Positions 1 through 10,328 of a stretch of 26,727 nt of DNA are shown here, in pieces. A program made the position numbers and the translations under genes. The number at the start of each line of letters is the position of its first letter. The stretch's first letter is position 1. Below the pieces are notes generated by a model, which had not been told where the DNA came from, did no database searches, and saw nothing but the letters and a program-made list of their open reading frames with translations. The DNA is from Chara braunii. Lineage: Eukaryota; Streptophyta; Charophyceae; Charales; Characeae. Location of the stretch: positions 768,860-795,586 of the forward strand of contig BFEA01000571.1 in assembly GCA_003427395.1 (NCBI GenBank), given 5' to 3'.

Positions 1-720
1 GGCTATGGCTGGTCACTCACCTGCACAACCACCTCCTCTGTGCGCTGCTGCTCCAGCCGGGGGGAACGCACGTTGGAGTTCGATTTCGAATTCGAAATCG
101 ACTCCCCCCAGCCGCCCTGCCCCCCGCCTTCAGTTGGCGGGTCACCCCTGCCCTCCCCCAGCCCCAAAAACCCCGCCCTAACCACCGCCGGCGACCGGTA
201 CCGGCCCCCGCGAACAACGTTCGCGACCTTCCAAAATGCGTTCTCGCGAACGTATTTCCGACCCGTTCACGCGAACGTGCGAACGTGTTCGCGCGGACAG
301 GGAGGACTGCGAACACGTTCGCCGTGCTACGCGGATCCCCACTCAGGCTTACGAATGGATTTGGTCGTAAAACGCGTCCGGGTGCACTCCCCTTTTCTGC
401 GTCCGTACCCTGCCTTTCTCTGCTCGCTCCTCCTTATCTCTTCGGACCTCTCCGCCCGCAGTCCTCCGCTCTTGCTTCCACCGTAACCCACTCACCCGCT
501 GCATGCACCCCACGCACCTGTACGTCTAGATTCGGCCTCAGGCTCACTCCCTTTGCCTGCTGCCCATCGCTAGCCGCCTCGCTGCCCAGCTTCAACGCCC
601 TGTCACTGCTCTGCCTTGCTGCCCAGCTTCAACGCTCGCCCTTGCACGCGTTTGCGGCCTCACTCACCTCACCTCCGCTGCCTTTCCTCCTTCGTACCCG
701 CGTTTCCACCTAGCCCAACT
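1..720. other. C-rich intergenic or element-derived sequence without a supported gene
   Basis: This stretch is C-rich and pyrimidine-rich on the + strand. Open frames of up to 148 codons exist, but they are compositional: their products are mostly P, S, L, A and R with no recognisable domain. Between about 205 and 340 the words CGAACG and CGTTCG recur many times as short self-complementary patches, for example six-base arms with a two-base loop at 309-322. A 22-bp perfect palindrome sits at 80-101. The character resembles the termini of the foldback element at 7215-8621, so this may be a decayed end of a related element, but no boundary or target duplication was found. Confidence 0.4.
80..101. 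repeat. 22-bp perfect palindrome centred on GAATTC
   Basis: The two halves, TCGATTTCGAA and its exact reverse complement, abut with no spacer. Allowing one bulged base, pairing extends to GGAGT at 75-79 and ACTCC at 101-105. A perfect inverted repeat with no loop favours a dimeric protein-binding site or element terminus over an RNA hairpin; no function is known. Confidence 0.7.
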
Positions 721-1660
721 TATTGTCATGCAGTCCGACAGGGTGAAAAAGCAGTCCCCGATAATCGCAGCTAACCTGCGAGGCTTCGACTGGAATCACC
801 TAGGCGCCTCGATGGATCTTTCGCCCTTATACCCGAGGCCTTCGAAGGTTGCACGCAGTTGCGGCGTCATAAGCCTTACTCGTTGCCTCTGGTCGCACTG
901 TTCAAGCAGAGCCAACCCATAGTATTGCGGGCCCCTCTATGCTACAATGCCCTGGTCGTTCTTGCCCAGGCGTTATTCACCTCGTTTCAGGTCTCAAATG
1001 GGCACACACACTCAACTCCCTTTCAGCAAGCAGTAGGCGGCGGACCGTATACCCGCGACGACCTCCGTCCTCTCCGCTGCAGCTCCACAGGCCTGCTCAG
1101 AATGGCCTTCAATTACCTTCCACCTTAGGCTATCAACGCCCTCCAAGTGGGCGACGAGGGAAACCACGACAGCGGACCTTGGTGGCAGTAACAAATATTC
1201 AAATAAAAACTTAGACGACCGAAGTGGAGAGGGTTCCCACGACCCGCAGCTTACCGCAGCTCCGCTGGGGTCTCCCAACAGCGCCCCAGACAACTTCACC
1301 CCGCCACGCCTGGCCACGATCCATCATCTTCTGAGTTTCAACGGGCATGCTCACACTCAAAACTCTCACCGCAGATCCTAGTTGGCGGACGGTGTACCCA
1401 CGGATAGGCTCCCGCTACTTCAAACTCCCTCCATCTCGTGGGTCGATCGCCCATGGGTTCGCACGCACGTTGATCTCCTCAGTCTGTTTTTTAGAACAAG
1501 AGGGACAGAGGAATTTTGCCAGCGTCCTGAAAACGTGGGGCAGGTCAACCAAAGGAGGTGCGCGCTCAAAGTCCTCGACCACCATAACGACCTGGAAATC
1601 CAGCGCCGCGTCTCAGTAAAAAAACACTGGAGCAACGTTAAAAAAATATTTTAGAAACTT
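721..1660. other. Intergenic stretch with a diverged internal duplication
   Basis: No gene is supported. Two segments, about 983-1060 and 1331-1404, look like diverged copies of one sequence. Both run through a GGGCA...CACACTCAA core and then a GGCGGAC-G(T/A)-TACCC core, about 345 bases apart. The open frames of 60-100 codons here lack any recognisable motif. The duplication suggests old repeat DNA. Confidence 0.35.
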
Positions 1661-2440
1661 TTAATCGTCAGAATACGACGAACGAGGAAAAGGAGTGCTA
1701 GCACCGCTCAGACGTCGCCGACGACAACACCAACGGGGGTAGCCCCGCCGGGCCCTCAACCCCTTGGTCCCTTCGCACTACTCTGATATACTCTTCGCGT
1801 TGTCGCCGCTCGATCTCGATCCCTGAATCTCTCTGATGACAGTCCAATGTTGTAACCAATAATGCTAGGCCCAAGGCTGGGTCTAGCTTTGACGGTCATC
1901 TAAATAAACCAATACTGCGTGACGCGCCAACCTACCGAAAACACTTCAAAGCTACCATGTTGTCGATGCCGTCCTCCGCACGTACACACAAGTCACCGGC
2001 AAGCATACCAATCTCGAAACAGAGTCCGTTTAATCCTGACTTAATTTAAAAATAAAAATATGGTTTGCGACTATGCCGACTTTCACAATCATCAATAAAA
2101 AAAAGAATAATGATCATGCACGCCTCAAATCTGCACGCTCACACACTGTCTACTCTAAACATTCATCCAGCCAACGTAAACCACAGACGCTGCCTCACTT
2201 CACGCGGAATAATTAAACTCTAAACCAAACCTATTTTCTGGCGTTTTGCAAAAACCAGGGCGGATACCCTTGTAAGGGTGTTGGCACCGACAGCTTACTG
2301 GACCATATTAAGCGACGTCCCCGTCACTTCGCAAAATCGAATAGCCTATAAATCCATTCAAAACTCCAAATGCTGACAAGAAAGGAACCAATCCGATCAG
2401 CCGACAAACTCAGGTTCGAGGCCTCCAACAATCCAAGCTC
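1661..2440. other. Non-coding stretch, nothing recognised
   Basis: AT-richer DNA with frequent stops in all frames. A six-base-arm hairpin (ACCCTT-GT-AAGGGT) lies near 2265-2278. Nothing else stood out on either strand. Confidence 0.4.
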
Positions 2441-2455
2441 ATACAACTAGTATAT

Positions 2456-2530
2456 GCTGCCAGGATTCTAACCTGGATCCCCATTGTCCTGACACTAGGA
2501 CGCCGGTGTACTAGACATACGTACTACATC
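2456..2530 (-). repeat. Possible tRNA-derived fossil or SINE head (antisense)
   Basis: On the minus strand a 5-bp stem with a seven-base loop (CCAGG-TTAGAAT-CCTGG) has the size and position of a T-arm. It is preceded by GTCCT-AGTGTC-AGGAC, an anticodon-arm-like hairpin containing GTC. The spacer between them is nine bases rather than the usual four or five, the T-loop has A where C is expected, and the acceptor stem does not close. It is therefore not a functional tRNA. A decayed tRNA or tRNA-derived SINE head is the likeliest reading, with modest confidence. Confidence 0.33.
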
Positions 2531-4982
2531 ATAAGTCTCGGTGGCCCTCTCAACTGTCCTCTCCCCTTTGTCCTAGACAAACGCCGACTTCTCATTAAAT
2601 GTCCCTAGTTAATACCCTGCAAGCAGGGCCAAAATCAGGGACGCTGACCCTAACCGAGACCTTTGAAGGCATTATTGTCTCCCTCCAGCAATTCTCGCAA
2701 TCAAACATATATATATATATATATACACAAATCTTGTCATAGACTCTTCCTGCAGTCTAGTACAGAAAGATAAGGTCTCCATCCTGACCCACCATAGTCT
2801 GGGTGATCGTGCCAGATCTACGACCCACCGCATTGTTATTTTAGCGGTAGTGCCCTCGCATATTGCGCTACGATAGGCTTTCTCCTGATAAGCATTCAAT
2901 CAGAACTCAAAAAGACTCGACTCGACTCCTATCCCACGCCGTTCCGCATGAGTAAATCCCTCCTAGGTGGCCACACCCCTTTAAGTCTTTACTCCCTTGG
3001 CAAGACGTAGGCCCACTGCCAGGTTGCGCCGGTCACCAACCGACACTAGGGGTTGCGCCATAGTGATGTTGAACTTTACCGTTAGCTTGGTATTTTCATC
3101 AATGCCCAGGATTTAGCACAAGCGGCGGGATGGTGTGTCGCAACGATACAGGTCTATTGCGGGGTTACGCAAAGGTCTGTCACACATAAAAGGCATTTAC
3201 CAGCCCTCTGTGGGACAACACAGAGAGAACACGGCAGCCTCTCAACTATCACAAAACATAATCACTGCCAGATTCACAAGGTTGCGGCCCTCTCGCTTCA
3301 TCAGGGCGAGAAGACCACACATCCCGAAGACATCTCTTAAATGAACCATTTTGCGACCTGTTTAAAACTTCACCAATGACCAAGCAAAAACGTTGTCCTT
3401 CTCGTCAAACTTTATCATTCACAACCATCTTACCATGCAATTAGATCTACTTACCCCTTTTTTATACGAAGGAGGTCTCTCTCAATAGGTCTCTCTCAAT
3501 AGGTCTCTCAGTCATCCCTTCTCTGTTTAGGATAAACTCTCATGCGACCTTTGCCTTAAAACATTTTCTCTCTCTGAAGATGAGTTTTCAAATAAGCACA
3601 GGACTATCCTCTCATTGTGAGGATGTTTCAACCATAAAACAACTCAAACTTAGAGACCAACTTATGAGTCCTCATCACAACTCAATCAATAGAACATTCG
3701 GCATGGTAAGCACTCAAGTCTCAAAGACTCATAAATCCCTTATGATTCTCACAACCTTCACAAAAAAGACAGCACTCCCTCTCCTTATACCCGGCCTATC
3801 ATCCGCTCATAAACAAATCGCACGAGTATAATGAAGAGTGGACAGTTCACATTCATTCACATTCACAAAATACATAGCACATGAGATGTTCTCTTACATC
3901 TCTCATACAAGGTCATCATACATCAGGATAAAACCACACATGTGAGAGTAATTGTGATAATCATATAGAGGGGAATAGTCTTAGATAAAATTTCAGTTCA
4001 ATATACACTCAGGGGTGTAATATCCCAACTCAAAAAGGAACCAAATATGGTCTTGAATTATATATATACTCATAAAGTTGAACAATCTCTACTCAAACTG
4101 GTACCGGTATCACACAAAAATCTTGGTCTCCCTGACCAGAGCTAAAATTAAGATAGTCAGGGCGTAATCACACTTCTCAAGTCAAACGAATCCAAGTAAT
4201 CTCAGACATATCAAAATATCCAAAAGGTACGACAAGGCCCACACTGCCTCACTCTCTCAAAGGCTTAAAATGGCCTTGGGTCAGAATGTTGTACATATTC
4301 CCCTCTCATATCTCAGCACAACTCACAAAAGTACAGATTTAGCACACTAACCTTCAAGGTTATAAAAATTTTGAAAACGTAAACTTAAAGCCCACCAAAT
4401 ATAATGCATCTCATATACACAAACGTGTGGGCGCGTACCCCTTCATATCTCAGGGTGGTATGGCTAAAAGAGAAACGTAATCCTCAAATATAATCACCTC
4501 ATCTCGAATCTTAAGGTGGTATTCCTAGAGGAAAGTACATGTCAAAAGGGGATAAGTACCACAACCAAAGTCAAATCGGTGCTCCTTGTAGGATCACATC
4601 CTCGCATAATCCCATTATGCACTCAAGTCTATATTACAAACCATACCTTCATCCATCTCTTACCTCCGACAGCCCATACACGCACAAGGCTCACTCTCAT
4701 GCTTTGATCATGCGCTAACCACCCTATCCTTGAGTAATCACGAGGACCTGAAAAAACATATGAAAGTTAGATTGAAGCCTCTTATGATCGGACATATACA
4801 CACAATGCACTAAAAACATATATGCGTCTTTTCCATCCCATTTTGTATTCAGTCAAGATCCTGTCAACTAATAACACGGGGCCGGGATCACACAATCAGT
4901 TAGTCTCCTACCTTGGCTCTCATGTACACATATATACACAAGTTCAAGAGAGACGCACTTTGGCAAAACATATGAGCACCCT
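2531..4982. other. AT/AC-rich non-coding stretch with simple repeats
   Basis: No ORF with a recognisable product is present. An (AT)n run lies at about 2706-2725. A 14-bp unit beginning AGGTCTCTCTCAAT is repeated at 3473, 3487 and partially at 3501. From about 3560 to 4980 the + strand is dominated by A, C and T (words such as CTCACA and ACTCAA), which suggests intron or old repeat DNA. The 83-codon frame at 3580-3831 is compositional. Confidence 0.4.
3473..3511 (+). repeat. 14-bp tandem repeat, about 2.8 copies
   Basis: The unit AGGTCTCTCTCAAT starts at 3473 and 3487 with identical sequence, and the third copy is cut short at about 3511. This is a recent slippage-type duplication. Confidence 0.8.
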
Positions 4983-5651
4983 CTATTGGCCTGTTACTGC
5001 TTCGTCCCAATCTACAATCCCTTCATCTAGATCGTGAGATCTCGCATAAGCATCAACAACATTGATCAGATTCATGAGTCCTTGACTATGGGGTATAAAC
5101 CTTTGGTCCAGGTACATGTCATATATCAACTCGCACGTATATCGTGCATATCCCCACTCTCGCGCCCTCAAAGCGGCTTCCGTTGCAGCCTCTACCCTTG
5201 TCTGTCCCCCAAAACACTTTTCTACCAGGAACTCAGGCAGGATGACTCGTAACGGGGTTGAAGGAAGTGTAAATTCTCTGGCGCGATTGACCTCCATATG
5301 GGTCACCACCTGCTCTTCCCCTTTCTGGACCCTTCCACTTGCCCACTTCGCTGCAGCTCCCTCAGTTTTTCTTAAAGACCTTGCAAGCAGGCTACCATGC
5401 CCAAGTGCCAACTCAATCCCATGAAGGACCCAAAATGATGGCGGGGCGTATGAGGTCACTCTCACAACTGCGCAGCCCTCACCATTATCAAATCTTGACT
5501 CGATCCAGATGAAGATACCCTTATCTATCAGCATGTCCCACCAGGAAGAGATATATTCTCCTTTCTTGACTCGCCTTCGCAAGGATATCTCAAACTCATT
5601 TTCCTTCCTGACGGGCAAGGTCACACTGAGATCTTCCCTAGCATACGGCAT
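4983..5651 (-). CDS. Hypothetical protein or terminal exon, 222 residues, unrecognised
   Basis: This frame ends in a TAG at 4983-4985, and the first ATG reading downstream is at 5649-5651. The frame stays open upstream to 5741 (30 more codons) with a similar amino-acid make-up, so the ATG may be internal and the ORF may be the last exon of a longer gene. An AG lies next to the upstream limit as a possible splice acceptor. The product is balanced and protein-like. The first ~100 residues are mixed beta-type (VTLPV, WWDML, IFIWIESRF, SFWVLHGIEL). A basic linker follows, and the last ~80 residues are helical (VEAATEAALRAREWGYARY, LIYDMYLDQRF). Local GC is higher than in the AT-rich flanks, which supports coding. 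I recognise no domain. It could be a host gene exon or a captured or element-encoded ORF. Confidence 0.45.
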   Translation of the reverse strand: MPYAREDLSVTLPVRKENEFEISLRRRVKKGEYISSWWDMLIDKGIFIWIESRFDNGEGCAVVRVTSYAPPSFWVLHGIELALGHGSLLARSLRKTEGAAAKWASGRVQKGEEQVVTHMEVNRAREFTLPSTPLRVILPEFLVEKCFGGQTRVEAATEAALRAREWGYARYTCELIYDMYLDQRFIPHSQGLMNLINVVDAYARSHDLDEGIVDWDEAVTGQ

Positions 5652-6159
5652 CCTGAGTTGCCTTTGCTTTAGTCTGGGTTCTGCCCATAATAGAAAAAAC
5701 GCCCAGCATACGTCTTTCGTTGCTATGCTAACAATCGCGTCCTAGGATCTCTATCCCTAATCATCTTTCACTAAAATGCATATTTTCCTGTGTTTATCAC
5801 CACCCAGCTTAGAGAAAATAATCATGGTAATATATTGTGGTAATAGTACATTCATAGATGTCAAAACATTGTAATCATAATAACTCATGGAAAACGACAT
5901 ATTACCGTAGTGGTTGACATCGAAAATACTTATAAATATCAAATGCCTTGTACTCAAGCTAAAACAGGGGATTCGTTAAAATCTCACAATCGGAGAAAAC
6001 CAAACATTTCTTATAGAATGAAAAAGTAAAAGTAAAACTGTTATTTTTTAAACAAAAAGACAGCGTTTTTAATCGTTTTTCGATAAAGGAGGCAAAAAAT
6101 CAAGTGAAAAGTTTAGCGTTCCTCAAAATGTGCAAGAAAACCCTTCCTTGCAAAATGTT

Positions 6160-6566
6160 TTTATATGACTATAATTCATTCTCAGTAGATTGGCAATACT
6201 CATTTATAGGACTATAAGTCAGTTTCCGCAGTTACGTAAAAGTCAAGCGCTGCACAAAATAATTTACAGGACTATAAATCACTTTTGAACTTAACAATAA
6301 CACCCTTATCAAAAAATATATATCATTTAAAATAAGAATACAAGCAACTTTGGCTCGGAGACACCTTGAAATTCTTAGCCAAAAACGAGTTTAAAATAAA
6401 AATATAGGAAAAAAAATGAAAACAAACAATAAAAAATATATATTCGTTCATGTATGGGAAACCATGTTCAAGCGAACGTATTCACGAGCAAGAGAATAGG
6501 TTTGCGTGTTCAGAAAACCCCCGAATAAATTCATCGTGCTACACATCTTATAGGACTATAAACACA
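6160..6566 (+). repeat. Dispersed word TATAGGACTATAA, four copies
   Basis: Related words occur at about 6160-6178 (TATATGACTATAATTCA), 6203-6222 (TTATAGGACTATAAGTCA), 6263-6281 (TTACAGGACTATAAATCA) and 6547-6566 (TTATAGGACTATAAACACA). Spacings are about 43, 60 and 284 bases. The word is partly self-complementary (TATAG...CTATA). Confidence 0.55.
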
Positions 6567-6786
6567 ATTTTCTTGGATAACAAAAAATCAGGATATTTCA
6601 GTTCTTGAACCTACGGTGTTTCACCAGGTCGTGATTTTCTATGGAAAAACCCGTTTTTTTCCTCGCCCCCTCCGGTAGTTCTGAAAAATTAATTTTCTGT
6701 TCTTTTTTTTGCGGATGTTTCACTTCACGTAGAATTTTGTTCCTGGATGAGACCTAAAAAACGTACTATCATAATCTTGAATAGAT

Positions 6787-6828
6787 TTCGTGCAAACCTA
6801 ACAATTTGTTTTGTTAGGTTTTCACGAA
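6787..6828. repeat. 18-bp hairpin with a six-base loop
   Basis: Arms 6787-6804 and 6811-6828 pair with one mismatch, enclosing TTTGTT. The loop-proximal half is AT-rich (CCTAACAA against TTGTTAGG). It stands alone in AT-rich DNA and may be the relic of a small foldback element or a small-RNA precursor. Nothing in the surroundings decides. Confidence 0.6.
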
Positions 6829-7612
6829 TCCTATGTTCTAGCATATACAAATATCTCATAATGATATGCTTATACTATCAGACATATCATATAATAGGCA
6901 CGTTATAATCAAAGATAAGATCTCCAACAATTAACACTCTCAGACACAATATTAGTGAGAGTACCATACTTTACTCCCCGGCTTTGACAGAAGTATACTG
7001 TGGCGAAGGGTAGTGTAATCCTTTTTTAAAATGAATAGCATCTCAAACCCCCGAGCCCCGCTCAAGGATCAAGCCTCACTGCATCTCCCTCCGATTCCAG
7101 CACTTGCTTCTTGCAGACCCTTGCCAACAAAGTAAACAACCTCACCACACACGCTTCGGGATTTACTGTCCCATCTTGTGTTGGTGAACGTACCTGACAC
7201 AAAAACTATGTTACTGTGCGTTCATTGAACGCGGGTTTCGCGTTCAAGTTTTGAACGCGCTGAACGCACGTTCACTGAACGCCGGTAAACGCGATTGACG
7301 CGTTTGTGCAGGGGCGTGTGTGGGGTGGGGGGGGGCTTTGGGCAGTGTGGGGAGCGGTGGCGGTGCTTGGGGGGGTTGTCGGCAGTGTAGGGAACGGCGT
7401 CGCTACTTGGGGGGGGCTGTGGGCCAATGCCCCGGACAAAAAAAAAAAAAGTGTAGGAATGTGTGTGTGTGTGTGTGAATGCTCCTCTTTTTTTTTTCGG
7501 GGGGGCGTAGGGGAATCCCCCTAACACAGCTCAAACGGCCCATGCAGGCTGTCTAAAGGGTCCTCACTGCCAAATGGCGCAGACCCCCCCACCAAAATCA
7601 AGGCAGGCAGTG

Positions 7613-7683
7613 AATATGCAGCAGGGCAGGAGCTGGCCGAATATATACTCAAGATTCGGCCAGCTCCTGCCCTGCTGCATATT
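7613..7683. repeat. 30-bp perfect hairpin inside the left foldback arm
   Basis: Arms 7613-7642 and 7654-7683 are exact reverse complements and enclose an 11-base loop. Each arm contains CAGCAGGGCAGGAGCTGGCC or its complement. The size and perfection resemble a young small-RNA hairpin precursor, but strand and expression are unknown. Confidence 0.85.
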
Positions 7684-8104
7684 TACGCAGTTATGGGTTG
7701 CTCACGTAGCTAGGCCTGCCCGTAATTCTCAGGGCTTGGCTGCACTACTCACCATATGCGCAAAACTAGAATGAATCTTCTGCAGAACGTGGAATAATAC
7801 GCCGCCATATGTTTTGTCTTTTTTTTTCTCGTTTTTTTTTTCTTTTGTTTTTTTGTTAGGGTCACTGCACGCATTCCTAAGAAAAGAAAAAAGAGAAGAA
7901 AAAAAAAAACGAAAAAAAAGATAAACAAGAAAAAAAAAAAAACAAAAGAAAAGAAAAAACGAGAAAGAAAAAGACAAACATATGGTGGCGTATTATTCCA
8001 CTTTCAGCAGAAGATTCATTCTAGTTTTGCACATATGGTGAGTAGTGCAGCCAAGCCTTGAGAATTACGGGCAGGCCTAGCTACGTGAGCAACCCATAAC
8101 TGCA

Positions 8105-8179
8105 TGAATATGCAGCAGGGCAGGAGCTGGCCGAATCTTGCGTATATATTCGGCCAGCTCCTGCCCTGCTGCATATTCA
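8105..8179. repeat. 32-bp perfect hairpin inside the right foldback arm
   Basis: Arms 8105-8136 and 8148-8179 are exact reverse complements with an 11-base loop, and match the hairpin at 7613-7683 except in the loop and outer bases. One core sequence thus occurs four times in alternating orientation within the element. Confidence 0.85.
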
Positions 8180-8621
8180 CTGCCTGCCTTGATTTTGGTG
8201 GGGGAGTCTGCGCCATTTGGTTGCGAGGACCCTTTAGACAGCTTGCATGGGCCGTCTGAGCCGTGTTAGGGGGATTCCCTACCCCCCCCCGAAAAAAAAA
8301 AGGAGCATTCACACACATACACACATTCACACACTTTTGTTTTTTTTTTTTTCCTGTTTTGTCTGGGGCATTGGCCCACAGCCCCCCCCAAGCAGCGACG
8401 TCGCTCCCTACGGGGTGGTGGGCCTCCCGGGGTTTTTTTTTTGCACTTCTGTAGTTCGTCGAAAGAGGCCATCCACCCTGTAGTCCGCAAAGCGCGAGTG
8501 CGCCCCTCGATGTCACGTTCAAATTTTTTTGCCACAACGCGTTTGAACGAGATTGAATGCGGCCACGAGGGGTATGAACGCGCGCGTTTGAACGTGAACG
8601 CGCGTTCAGCGCATTCAGCCA

Positions 8622-9776
8622 GTTACACAACACAAAAATAGTTGGGGATTCACACCGTACCCCTTTGTGGCATGTAGTAGTTATTTCCTCATAGGCCATG
8701 GTCTGACAAGACTCAAATATTTTTCTCCTTTTCAGTAGACTAAGTAATGTAGTTATCTTATCCCAAAGGATACATATATATATATATATAAAACAACAAC
8801 ACCCTACTATGGACGAGGAACAAAGTTCCCGTGTGGGTCTTACTACTACGTACAAAACAAAATCATAACTTCTTGAAAGTCATCTTTTAGGGGAACAATA
8901 ACATAGGATTGCAACCTTCCTTAGGGTAGACCTTACACATTGACCATTTTCTCGGAAGAACTTATCTCATGGAAGCGGTCACTCCATTCACCTCTGAATC
9001 CGCATTAAGCGTGGATTATGCGCAATGCCTCTACCCTTCTTTGAACAGCAATCCAAACACATAAACTTAACAAACAACCATAAGTTAATAATTGGACTTG
9101 AGAGGCTCATATAAGTCCTTGCAGACTGATAAGTTCAAATACATACTTCAAATACATAGCCCATGTAAATACTCCTGGCAAGGATAACCATTAAAAGAGT
9201 GTAATTATCAATCACATAGCCTCACATAATTAAACATTTGACAAGCTTACTTAGATAAGATCTGACATATATGGATGAGTTTAACATATAAGTCAAAAGA
9301 GATGTCCCCAGAAGATAATAGTCTCAAGTCCTTAGTTCCAACCCATAGATTCAAGTGGATGGTCCAAGCCTGAAAAGGTTCAAGCAAAGGTATAAAATCA
9401 ACTACAATTAATCGCTCCATCAAATGTAAGCAAAATAGTCTAAGTGTTCGTCCCTCCACTCTTATTCTGACTGCCTGTAGGATCAATCTTCCCTTTTTCC
9501 GAAAAGATGTCATGCAGGTCCACTACTTCCTGTAGCCTTTTCCATTGAAGTCACAGCTCGCTGTCCATCGCATCTGCTTATCGCCCTGTATGCCTAATTG
9601 AAACATATTACATGGGGCATATTTCACACTTCCATGGCTATAGAAGTTGAACAACCGTTTAGAACCCTCACTCAAGGATCACATTCCATGCTCATAAAGG
9701 CTTCCAACGTCCTTAGCCTAACTCTCCTCGAAGTCCCTCAATAACGTCTAACATCTTAGGCTCCCCGTACACATCT
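8622..9776. other. Non-coding stretch with a TA microsatellite, nothing firmly recognised
   Basis: An (AT)n run lies at about 8774-8790. From 8880 on, the DNA is A/C/T-biased like 3560-4980. The 88-codon minus frame at 9247-9513 has no motif. Short protein-like readings exist on the minus strand near 9430-9600 in two different frames, but they conflict and cannot be called. Confidence 0.35.
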
Positions 9777-9886
9777 TCAACCTTATAGTGGTATTTCGCT
9801 GTACCCACATCTTTTGGGGGCATTTTGGCATATATCTCAACTTATAGTGGTATTTCACAAATAATGCCCCCCCCCAAAAAAATAAA
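9777..9886 (+). repeat. Direct repeat plus C-tract inverted repeat
   Basis: TCAA(C)CTTATAGTGGTATTTC occurs at 9777 and again at 9837, about 60 bases apart. Between them lies TTTTGGGGGCATTTT, which pairs with the AATGCCCCCCCCCAAAA run after the second copy. The whole looks like a small duplicated unit that expanded at its C run. Confidence 0.55.
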
Positions 9887-10065
9887 AAAACGGCAGGGCT
9901 CATAGACTTAGTTGCAATCTTCTCGTGAAAAAATGTTATTGAAAAAAAAAAAACTTTATGACAGCAAAATGTATCAGAGCGACAATTCAACACATTTGTC
10001 ATTTTTGTCATTCAACTGGTTCTCCACACTGTGCAATGTTAGGGTTTAGACACACGGACACATCA

Positions 10066-10200
10066 TGACATGCTTGTTGTCTAAGATGGACTGGTTCCCC
10101 TTACCTTTTACCCAAGGTTTACCCACAAAAACATTTCCTGACGTGCCAGCTGCCTGAGATGGATTAGTTCCCTTTACCTTTTATTTTAGACCTATCCCCA
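10066..10200 (+). repeat. Diverged ~62-bp tandem duplication
   Basis: Segments 10066-10126 and 10139-10200 share the order TGAC(A/G)TGC, GATGGA(C/T)T, GTTCCC, TTTACCTTTTA and a final ATCCCCA/TACCCA block. They differ at many positions, so the duplication is old. No coding potential was seen in either copy. Confidence 0.55.
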
Positions 10201-10328
10201 AACTAGGACAAGGACCCCGTCTACCCCAACCGTCCCAACGTCAATCTCTTCGGGCAATCAATAACTAAAAATCTGCATGTGGGTTCAAAACCCGACTACG
10301 ACCATTCGCAGCAAGCTTCAAAATATTA

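Larger units (their letters stand above)
5742..7209. other. AT-rich non-coding stretch
   Basis: Long A and T runs and stops in all frames rule out coding of any length. It holds four copies of a GGACTATAA-type word (6160-6566), an 18-bp hairpin (6787-6828), and a patch near 6466-6510 with AAGCGAACG and GTTCAG words reminiscent of the GAACG-rich element ends elsewhere in the window. Confidence 0.45.
7215..8621. mobile_element. 1.4-kb foldback (long inverted-repeat) element
   Basis: The left half from about 7215 is repeated in inverted orientation in the right half, ending at 8621, around a centre near 7900-7918. The inner ~480 bp of each arm (about 7389-7857 and about 7935-8411) match closely, including blocks such as CTAGGCCTGCCCGTAATTCTC-like and GGATTCCC/GGGAATCC. 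The centre is an A/T homopolymer spacer. The outermost ~60-90 bases of both ends are packed with GAACGCG/CGCGTTC words. GTTAC at 7210-7214 and at 8622-8626 could be a 5-bp target duplication. The arms differ in their outer third: the left arm has a ~41-bp G-rich tandem duplication (about 7345-7427) that the right arm lacks. No transposase is encoded, and the 279-codon minus frame at 8016-8855 is a by-product of composition. Superfamily unknown. Confidence 0.8.

Noticed and set aside
2456-2530. Functional tRNA-Asp gene (GTC in an anticodon-like loop)
   Set aside because: The loop size is wrong, the variable spacer is nine bases, the T-loop C is replaced and no acceptor stem forms. Kept only as a possible fossil.
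8016-8855. 279-codon minus-strand frame across the foldback element
   Set aside because: It runs through inverted repeats and homopolymers, encodes K and F runs and no domain, and exists because the repeat arms lack stops in one frame.
9430-9610. Possible zinc-finger-like or terminal-exon readings on the minus strand
   Set aside because: Two different frames give short plausible peptides. They conflict, and the residues do not complete a BED or other zinc-finger pattern.
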